NCBI GenBank assembly: GCA_955652345.1
Contig: CATPBV010000195.1
Location: 1-20,513, forward strand
Length of the DNA: 20,513 bases
Reading direction: 5' to 3'
DNA from: an uncultured Solirubrobacteraceae bacterium
GTDB lineage: Bacteria > Actinomycetota > Thermoleophilia > Solirubrobacterales > Solirubrobacteraceae
This document shows, one piece after another, positions 15,415 to 20,513 of the stretch (position 1 is its first letter; each line of letters starts with the position of its first letter). Made by a program: the position numbers and the translations under genes. The notes beneath the pieces were generated by a model that did not search any database, was not told where the DNA came from, and saw only the letters and a list, made by a program, of their open reading frames with translations.

Positions 15415-15446
15415 TGGCAAGCTGACAGGGTAATGTCCGGGCGGCC

Positions 15447-16358
15447 ATGCAGGCAGTCCTGAGCCCCGATGACGTCCGCGCAGCCAACACCCGCTACCAC
15501 GACGTTGCGGCGTCGAGCTACGACTTCAAGTGGGGCATCGACTTCGGCGCGGTGGGTCAAGCTCAGGTCCGCAGCAAGCTCCGCAAGCTTCTCGGCGCGG
15601 AGCTCGATCGGGGGTACGGCGAGGCCCTCGAGATCGGCGCCGGCACCGGCTACTTCAGCCTGAACCTGCTCCAGAGCGGTGCGATCCGGGCCGCGACCTG
15701 CACCGACATCTCTCCCGGCATGCTCCACACCCTCGAGCAGAACGCCGACCGGCTCGGGCTCTCGGTGCAGACCGAGCAAGCGGATGCCGAGGAGCTGCCG
15801 TTTGACGACGAGAGCTTCGACCTGGTGCTCGGCCATGCCGTGCTCCATCACCTTCCGGGACTCGAGCGCGCGTTCGCCGAGCTTCACAGAGTGCTGCGCC
15901 CAGGGGGCCGGATTGTGTTCGCGGGCGAGCCGTCCAGATTCGGTGACCGCTTGGCGAGCGTCCCCAAGCGGGCGGGCGTGGCAATCGCACCGCTCTGGCG
16001 GGCGATCCTGCGCTGTCGGGAGGCGCCACCGCCGGACCCCGGCGCGCCGGACGCCGACCACGAGCTCGAGCGGGTGGTCGACATTCACGCGTTCGCTCCC
16101 GGCGAGCTCGCTCGGTTCGCGCGGTCGGCGGGGTTCGCCGACATCGCGGTGCGCGGCGAGGAGCTCCTCGCAAACTGGTTCGGGTGGTTCAACCGCGCGC
16201 TCGAGGCGTCCGCGCATTCCGACGACGTACCGATGCTCTGGCGACAGTACGCCTTCCACGGCTATCTGGTGCTCCAGCGCATCGACGAGCGCCTGCTGGA
16301 GCCCGTGCTGCCGCCTGCGGTCTTCTACAACCTGCTGCTCGCCGCGCGTAAACGCTGA
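15447..16358 (+). CDS. SAM-dependent methyltransferase (UbiE/COQ5-like)
   Basis: A 303-residue class I methyltransferase. Motif I is ALEIGAGTGYFSLNL (GAGTG 64-68), strand 2 acid Asp87 in CTDISPGML, then ADAEELPFDDESFDLVLGHAVLHHL with Asp125, and a post-core RVLRPGGRIVFAGEPSRFGD. The C-terminal 130 residues form an extra domain ending in a helical segment (YAFHGYLVLQRIDERLLEPVLP). This layout is typical of small-molecule or lipid C/O-methyltransferases; the substrate is unknown. The ATG at 15447 leaves only 32 bp to the divergent methyltransferase start, so the two promoters must overlap or lie within the neighbouring coding regions. The Lon-N gene follows after 24 bp and may be co-transcribed. 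Confidence 0.88.
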   Translation: MQAVLSPDDVRAANTRYHDVAASSYDFKWGIDFGAVGQAQVRSKLRKLLGAELDRGYGEALEIGAGTGYFSLNLLQSGAIRAATCTDISPGMLHTLEQNADRLGLSVQTEQADAEELPFDDESFDLVLGHAVLHHLPGLERAFAELHRVLRPGGRIVFAGEPSRFGDRLASVPKRAGVAIAPLWRAILRCREAPPPDPGAPDADHELERVVDIHAFAPGELARFARSAGFADIAVRGEELLANWFGWFNRALEASAHSDDVPMLWRQYAFHGYLVLQRIDERLLEPVLPPAVFYNLLLAARKR

Positions 16359-16382
16359 CCACCCGCCCATACACTGGGCCTA

Positions 16383-17009
16383 GTGACCGATGACCGCTCG
16401 AGCGAATTCCCGCTGTTCCCGCTCGGTCTCGTGGCGCTACCGGGCGAGCTGATCCCACTCCACATCTTCGAGGAGCGCTACAAGACGATGATGGACGAGT
16501 GCCTGCGGGAGGAGCGCGAGTTCGGGATCGTCTGGCTGGCCGACGACGGGCTGCGGGAGATCGGATGCGCGTGCGAGATCGAGCGGGTGCTCGAGCACCT
16601 CGAGGACGGCGGGATGAACCTGGTGGCGCGTGGCACCCGGCCGTTCCGGGTGGTCGAACGGCAAGCGCATCTGGCGTATCCCGCGGGCGTGATCGAGTTC
16701 GTCGAGGACCGCGATGGCGAGGCGGACCCGGAGCTTGCAGAAAGCGCCCATGAGGCATACGCGGAGCTCGTCAAGCTCGCGACCGACCGGGTCCCGGACC
16801 CGGGCGAGCTCTCCGATCTGGGTGCCTACGCGATGGCAGCCACGATCGACTTCGGGCTCGAGGCCAAGCAGGGGCTGCTCGACCTGCGCTCGGAGAACGC
16901 GCGCCTGAAGCTGGTGACCCGGCTGCTGCGGGCCGCGATCAAGCGGCTCGAGTTCGTCGAGCACGCGCAGGAGCGGGCGCGCTCGAACGGCAAGGTCAAG
17001 CTCGGCTGA
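16383..17009 (+). CDS. Lon N-terminal (substrate-binding) domain protein
   Basis: A stand-alone LON substrate-binding domain protein of 208 residues. It opens with FPLFPLGLVALPGELIPLHIFEERYKTMMDECL, the hallmark of the family, continues with EFGIVWL and the ARGTRPFRVVE strand, and ends in a helical region (about 115-200). The ATPase and protease domains of full Lon are absent, which is normal for this family rather than a truncation. The biochemical role of such proteins is poorly known; peptide or unfolded-protein binding is inferred from Lon. The start is GTG 16383 with no strong ribosome-binding site. It converges on the uppP-like gene, with a hairpin between them. Confidence 0.9.
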   Translation: MTDDRSSEFPLFPLGLVALPGELIPLHIFEERYKTMMDECLREEREFGIVWLADDGLREIGCACEIERVLEHLEDGGMNLVARGTRPFRVVERQAHLAYPAGVIEFVEDRDGEADPELAESAHEAYAELVKLATDRVPDPGELSDLGAYAMAATIDFGLEAKQGLLDLRSENARLKLVTRLLRAAIKRLEFVEHAQERARSNGKVKLG

Positions 17010-17017
17010 GCGCCACT

Positions 17018-17040
17018 CGGCCGCCGCCCACGCGCGGCCG
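17018..17040. terminator. Candidate bidirectional hairpin terminator
   Basis: CGGCCGC (17018-17024) pairs perfectly with GCGGCCG (17034-17040) around a 9-nt loop, in the 33 bp between the stops of the converging Lon-N and UppP genes. There is no T-run on either side, so intrinsic termination is uncertain; the position is what supports the call. Confidence 0.45.
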
Positions 17041-17042
17041 GG

Positions 17043-17948
17043 TCAGGCGTTATAGCCGACCATCGCCGCCCCGAACAGCACGCAATAGATCCCGAACGGG
17101 TTCAGGTTCCCGCGCCTGAAGTAGCGGGTCAGGAAGTGAACCGTCACGACCGCGGTGATCGCAGCGGCCACCGCCGCGACGATCGATGCACTTCGGATCC
17201 CGGCACCGAGGGGGCCAGTCAAGTCTGGGAGCTTGTACACCCCGGCCGCAAGGATGATCGGCGTCGCCAGTAGGAAGGCGAGGCGGCCCGCGTCGTAGTT
17301 GTCGAGGCCCCTGGAGAGGCCCGTGGCCATGCACATGCCGTCGCGGCTCATCCCCGCGATCAGCGCGGTCGATTGGGCCACGCCGATGACCCCCGCCTCC
17401 TTGTATTCGAGCGTGTCGAGCTTGCGGCCGCCGTCGTCCTTGGCGCCCTCACGCAGGGCCAACGCGTGCACCTCTGAGCGCCTGCGAAGCCGCTCGGCGC
17501 CGAGCAGGACCAGGCCGTTGACGACCAGGAATATCGACGCGATCAGCGGTTTGGCGGTGGCCGTCCGGGCGGCGTGCTCGAACAGGAGCCCGAAGATCCC
17601 GACCGGTAGGCTGGCCACAACGATCAGCCACGCCAGCCGCTCGGTGGGCGTCTCGGCCTTACGCTTGCCGAGGGTCGCGAAGAACGCGCGGATGATCGCG
17701 ATCCAGTCGCGCCAGAAGTAGATCAGCAGCCCGATCGCGCTCCCGACATGGAGCATCACGATGAACGCCAGCCACGGCGACTCGGTTTGCGACTGCCATC
17801 TGACGATGTTGTCCCAGCCGAACAGCGTCGGAAACAGGACGGTGTGGCCGAGGCTCGAGATCGGAAACAGCTCGCTGACGCCCTGGAGGATTCCAAGGAC
17901 GATCGCCTGGAACGTGGTGATCAGGCTGTGGGCAGCTGGGAGCAGCAC
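17043..17948 (-). CDS. uppP: UppP/BacA-family undecaprenyl-diphosphatase, variant motif
   Basis: A membrane protein of about 301 residues. UppP removes a phosphate from undecaprenyl diphosphate to recycle the carrier lipid for peptidoglycan and other glycans. The first motif is present as QGVSELFPISSLGH: Gln22 and Glu26 fit the (E/Q)xxxE pattern, followed by SS and GH. The second motif, normally PGxSRSG, reads AGMSRDG with Arg202 kept but Pro to Ala and Ser to Asp. A charged cytoplasmic insert (about 152-184) separates the halves, and the rest is hydrophobic with LATPIILAAG and a C-terminal TRYFRRGNLNPFGIYC. I chose GTG 17948, close to the usual N-terminus; GTG 18005 is possible but overlaps the lipoprotein gene. 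It is third in the operon after gamma-glutamyltransferase and a lipoprotein. Confidence 0.85.
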   Translation of the reverse strand: MLLPAAHSLITTFQAIVLGILQGVSELFPISSLGHTVLFPTLFGWDNIVRWQSQTESPWLAFIVMLHVGSAIGLLIYFWRDWIAIIRAFFATLGKRKAETPTERLAWLIVVASLPVGIFGLLFEHAARTATAKPLIASIFLVVNGLVLLGAERLRRRSEVHALALREGAKDDGGRKLDTLEYKEAGVIGVAQSTALIAGMSRDGMCMATGLSRGLDNYDAGRLAFLLATPIILAAGVYKLPDLTGPLGAGIRSASIVAAVAAAITAVVTVHFLTRYFRRGNLNPFGIYCVLFGAAMVGYNA

Positions 17949-17989
17949 GGCCGCGGAGAGGCTAGCGACCCGGGAGGCCGGAAGAGCTG

Positions 17990-18394
17990 TTATGAAAAAC
18001 CACACGCACGGTGTGAGGCGTCGAGCGCGAACAATTCGGCCTGCGCGAGCTCCGGATGATCGCTCGCGGCCGTGTCCGGAAACGAGATCGTGCCGTCCTG
18101 GAGCTTGATCGAATAGGAGTAGATGGTGCGCGGTCCAGAGCGGATCAAGAGCTTCGCCTTGGCGTCGCCCGCAAGGGCCTTGGCGAGGTCCCGCGCTCGG
18201 AGCAGCAGCGGGTCGGGCAGTGGCTTGGCCGCCGCGCCGGCGCAGCGAATCGTCCCGGAGTCGTTGACGAGCAGCGTGAGCTTGGTGCCCTGGCCGATCC
18301 TCGAAAGCACGAACAGATCGGGCGACTGTAGGCTCAGGCCGCAGGCGGCGAGCCCGAGAGCCGCAGCACCCGCGAGCGCGGGCGCTGCCTTCAT
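17990..18394 (-). CDS. Small predicted lipoprotein, function unknown
   Basis: A 134-residue protein beginning MKAAPALAGAAALGLAACGL: a lysine n-region, a hydrophobic core and the lipobox LAAC with Cys18, so it should be exported and lipid-anchored. The mature part (SPDLFVLSRIGQGTKLTLLVNDSGTIRC and onwards) is mixed alpha/beta with two more cysteines (in GTIRCAG and RACGFS) that could pair. I recognise no domain. The ATG overlaps the gamma-glutamyltransferase stop as ATGA, so it is translated with that enzyme. The TAA lies 41 bp before the chosen UppP start. An envelope-associated role is inferred from location only. Confidence 0.8.
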   Translation of the reverse strand: MKAAPALAGAAALGLAACGLSLQSPDLFVLSRIGQGTKLTLLVNDSGTIRCAGAAAKPLPDPLLLRARDLAKALAGDAKAKLLIRSGPRTIYSYSIKLQDGTISFPDTAASDHPELAQAELFALDASHRACGFS

Positions 18395-19944
18395 CCGGCG
18401 CTCACCGTCTCCGACGCTCCTCCCCGGCGCGGATCGCCACCCCCCCAGAAGTCGCCGCGATCGTCGCGCTCGACCGCCTGCACGCCTCCGAAGAACAGGT
18501 TGCGATCCCTGAAGCGCGCGATGCTCCGGCCGAACTGCTCGAGCGAGTGCGTGTCGACGCCCGGCTCGACGTACACGATGCCGTCCTCGAAGTGCAGTCG
18601 CGGCGCTTGCACGGCCTCGGGGGCCCGCATGCCCTCGTCGACCACGCGGATGATGGTCTGCAGGATCGCTGAGCGGATCCGGTTCGAGCCGGCGCTCCCC
18701 AGCACCAGCTCGGGGACTCCGCCGCGACGCACGACCGTCGGCGCCATCATGCTCGGCAGGCGCCGGCCAGGCGGGTGGCGGTGAAAACCGAGCGGGTTCA
18801 GGTCCTGCTCGCCGAGCATGTTGTTGAGGTGAACGCCGGTGCCCGGGACGATCACTCCCGAACAGGAACCGTTCGAGCACGTCACTGAACACGCGCGGCC
18901 GTCGCGGTCGAGCACCGCGATGTGAGTGGTCGATCCGAGCGGGGGCGCTGGGTGTGGGGCGGCTGGCGCGGGGGGCTCCCTCCCACCCAGGAAGCGCTCC
19001 ACGAACTGCGGATCATCGAGCCCGGCGAGGAACTCCGGGGTGCGCTCCCCCTGGATGCGCTCCATCACCTCAACGATCCGCTCGGTGTCTGGTGCTCCGT
19101 CGCCGGAGTCGAGCAGGTGAAGCGCCCGGGCGATCAGGATCCCGCCGGCGGATGGCGGCGGGTTGGTCAGGACTTCGCGATCGCGGTAGGCGACGCGCAC
19201 GGGCTCGCGCTCTGCGACCGCGTATCCGGCGAGGTCCTGCGCGGTCAGCATCCCGCCCCGCTCGGACACCCAATCGACGATCGCCGCCGCGACATCCCCG
19301 GTATAGAACGGGGCGGCTCCCTCCGCGCTCAGGCGCTCGAGCGCGTCCGCGAGCTCCGGCTGCCGAATCGTCTCGCCCTCCACGAGCGGCGCTCCACCGG
19401 GTGCGAAGATCGACGCGGCCTCGGGCGTGGAGGTCGCGATGTCCGCGAGGATCTCGATCAGGTACGCCTGCTGACGGTTGATCTGCACTCCGTCGCGCGC
19501 CAGCCGCGCAGCCGGTGCGACCAGCTCCGACAGCGGCGTCCGGCCGAAACGCGCCGCCGCCTCGCACAGCCCCGCCGGCACACCAAAGGTGCCAACCGAT
19601 GCAACGCCGATGTTGAACACCTGGACCGCGTCCCCGAACGAGATGCTGACGGGCACCAGCTCCGCCCGATCCGACGGACCCGCTCCCTCGCCGGGCGCCT
19701 CCACGAAGAAGTCGAGCAGCACCGCCTCACGGCCGGCCTGCGCCACGAGCATGTAGCCGCCCGCGCCGAGGCTCGTCAACAGCGGCTCGCACGCGAACGA
19801 GGCGAGCATCGCCCCGAGCGCGGCGTCGACCGCGTTGCCGCCGTCGCGGAGCACCTCCGCGCCGCGGCGGGCAGTCAGTGGATGCCCGGCGGCGATCACG
19901 CCGAGCTGGGACGAGCTGGTGGAGCGTCTCGTGGGCAGACCCAC
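18391..19944 (-). CDS. ggt: Gamma-glutamyltransferase (Ntn-hydrolase)
   Basis: About 517 residues from GTG 19944. Gamma-glutamyltransferases cleave themselves before a threonine, which then attacks gamma-glutamyl bonds in glutathione or similar compounds. The processing site is GSTTHIAVLDRDG, with Thr339 the predicted nucleophile. Other family blocks are GHPLTARRGAEVLRDGGNAVDAAL near the start, PPPSAGGI, PGTGVHLNNMLGE, RLPSMMAPTVV and GSAGSNRIRSAILQ. The last two deviate slightly from the common SSMSPT and GSPGGSRI forms, as in many actinobacterial paralogues, so the substrate may not be glutathione. There is no signal peptide with this start. The frame stays open to an ATG at 20055 inside palindromic element B, which would add 37 residues unlike the family. 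It is first in an operon with a lipoprotein and UppP. Confidence 0.92.
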   Translation of the reverse strand: MGLPTRRSTSSSQLGVIAAGHPLTARRGAEVLRDGGNAVDAALGAMLASFACEPLLTSLGAGGYMLVAQAGREAVLLDFFVEAPGEGAGPSDRAELVPVSISFGDAVQVFNIGVASVGTFGVPAGLCEAAARFGRTPLSELVAPAARLARDGVQINRQQAYLIEILADIATSTPEAASIFAPGGAPLVEGETIRQPELADALERLSAEGAAPFYTGDVAAAIVDWVSERGGMLTAQDLAGYAVAEREPVRVAYRDREVLTNPPPSAGGILIARALHLLDSGDGAPDTERIVEVMERIQGERTPEFLAGLDDPQFVERFLGGREPPAPAAPHPAPPLGSTTHIAVLDRDGRACSVTCSNGSCSGVIVPGTGVHLNNMLGEQDLNPLGFHRHPPGRRLPSMMAPTVVRRGGVPELVLGSAGSNRIRSAILQTIIRVVDEGMRAPEAVQAPRLHFEDGIVYVEPGVDTHSLEQFGRSIARFRDRNLFFGGVQAVERDDRGDFWGGGDPRRGGASETVSAG

Positions 19945-20047
19945 GTTATAGCCCGTGCTGCGCCGGGTCACAGACCCGTCGCGGCGCGCGGGCGCGGCGG
20001 AAACGGGCCCAATGAAGGCAGCATGACCGCGCCGCACGAGCGATTTC

Positions 20048-20164
20048 GTGTGCATAACACGACAAGCTGCGCGCGACCGCGCACGCGTGACGCTTTAACC
20101 ACGTGATTTGTGCACAACGCGTCACGCCTGGCCGACAGAACGTGCCTTGTCGCGTTATACACCC
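20048..20164. repeat. 117-bp palindromic repeat element, copy B
   Basis: The same 55 + 7 + 55 design as copy A at 7677-7793. The ends are GTGTGCATAACACGACAAG (20048-20066) and CTTGTCGCGTTATACAC (20146-20162), inverted with a few mismatches. The inner arms are GCGTGACGC (20085-20093) against GCGTCACGC (20119-20127), extending imperfectly to the 7-nt loop GTGATTT (20103-20109). In copy A the loop is GTCATTT, and CAC/GTGC flank it in both. The copies differ mainly in the spacer segments between arms. Copy B lies upstream of ggt, and an outward-facing ATG sits in its left end. Confidence 0.83.
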
Positions 20165-20224
20165 TCCCCCCGCAGACACTTCCTGACGGGCTAGAACCAA
20201 GCGTGGGAAGGACGCACCGAGCGA

Positions 20225-20241
20225 CGTGTGCTCCGCACACG
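20225..20241. other. Short perfect hairpin
   Basis: CGTGTGC and GCACACG form a perfect 7-bp stem around TCC. It lies 60 bp beyond element B and its GTGTGC core resembles that element's end, so it may be a fragment of another copy or a weak terminator for the gene to its right. There is no T-run. Confidence 0.4.
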
Positions 20242-20279
20242 AGCGAGGGAGAACGCCCCCAGGCGCCGGGAATGGCCCG

Positions 20280-20513
20280 TCAGCGGCGGGGGATGAACTC
20301 AGGGACGTCGAGCTCCCCAGCGCGGGAACCGGTGCCCTGGCGCACGCGGGTCACCCGAGGCTCGCCCGGCGGCTCCCGGAGCGAGGATCGGGCGTCGCGA
20401 CCGAACTCCGGGACGCCGGGGCTGGCGTCCTCGCGCCGCCGCGGCCTGCCGTTGCCGTATCCGGTCGCGACGCCGACGCGATTGAGCAGGCGCGCAATCT
20501 GGCGATCCGGCAT
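20280..20513 (-). pseudogene. Possible remnant of a recombinase/integrase tail
   Basis: The frame is open from the window edge to TGA 20280 (77 residues visible). It begins MPDRQIARLLNRVGVATGYGNG, which resembles the helix-turn-helix segment (D-x-x-I-A-x-x-L-N-x-x-G-x-x-T-G-x-G-N) found in many serine recombinases and transposases. After that, the expected continuation (usually W-T and a helix) is replaced by Arg/Pro/Gly-rich sequence (RPRRREDASPGVPEF), which does not look like a folded protein. A frameshifted or truncated mobile-element gene is the simplest reading. It may continue beyond the window, so the first ATG at 20513 may be internal. Confidence 0.35.

Larger units (their letters stand above)
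19945..20279. other. Non-coding stretch upstream of ggt
   Basis: About 335 bases without a supported gene. It holds the leader of the gamma-glutamyltransferase gene (19945-20047), palindromic element B (20048-20164), and a short GC-rich part with a 7-bp hairpin (20225-20241). I see no promoter hexamers I would defend. Confidence 0.5.

Noticed and set aside
13895..15490. 531-codon minus-strand open frame across the acyltransferase and methyltransferase
   Set aside because: It runs through two genes with recognisable motifs in other frames and is Arg/Ala/Pro-rich.

Overview
The window is high-GC, densely packed bacterial DNA with many GTG starts, 1-11 bp start/stop overlaps and tail-to-tail gene pairs. 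The gene types point to an actinomycete-like chromosome: secreted PKD-repeat protein, BBE flavoprotein, MauE-type membrane protein, MeaB GTPase, Lon-N protein and gamma-glutamyltransferase. My best guess is the Thermoleophilia/Solirubrobacterales, inferred from protein style only. I see no rRNA, tRNA, CRISPR or intact insertion sequence.

Layout. 3-2906 (+): 3' part of a large secreted protein with a HEHNE motif and seven PKD repeats. 2903-4976 (-): thiolase followed by an overlapping HAD-IB phosphatase. 5051-7640 (+): leucyl aminopeptidase then acyl-CoA dehydrogenase. 7677-7793: copy A of a 117-bp palindromic repeat, followed by a small secreted protein (+). 8353-13814 (-): one tightly coupled operon running MeaB GTPase, MauE-like membrane protein, Tat-exported 18-cysteine MauA-like protein, MauD-like thioredoxin, a possible 23-aa peptide, a cysteine-free polytopic membrane protein, a 150-aa protein and a Tat/lipobox flavin oxidase with both covalent-FAD residues. 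13889-14644 (+): hexapeptide acyltransferase. 14650-15414 (-) and 15447-16358 (+): two divergent SAM methyltransferases. 16383-17009 (+): Lon-N domain protein. 17043-19944 (-): gamma-glutamyltransferase, small lipoprotein and a variant UppP. 20048-20164: copy B of the palindromic repeat. 20280-20513 (-): a possible recombinase tail remnant.

How the genes may work together. Thiolase and acyl-CoA dehydrogenase suggest acyl-CoA metabolism, with the MeaB-type GTPase a possible link to B12-dependent mutases that are not in this window. The minus-strand operon resembles the maturation part of a methylamine dehydrogenase (mau) locus (E, A, D and perhaps F). The catalytic heavy chain, amicyanin and MauG are absent, and the MauA-like protein appears to lack the second tryptophan of the TTQ cofactor. 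I read it as an exported disulfide-rich protein with its own oxidative-folding partners and a flavin oxidase, of unknown purpose.

The two most unusual signals are this operon and the 117-bp palindrome. The palindrome occurs twice, 12 kb apart, and the copies align without a gap (78 of 117 positions identical by hand count).
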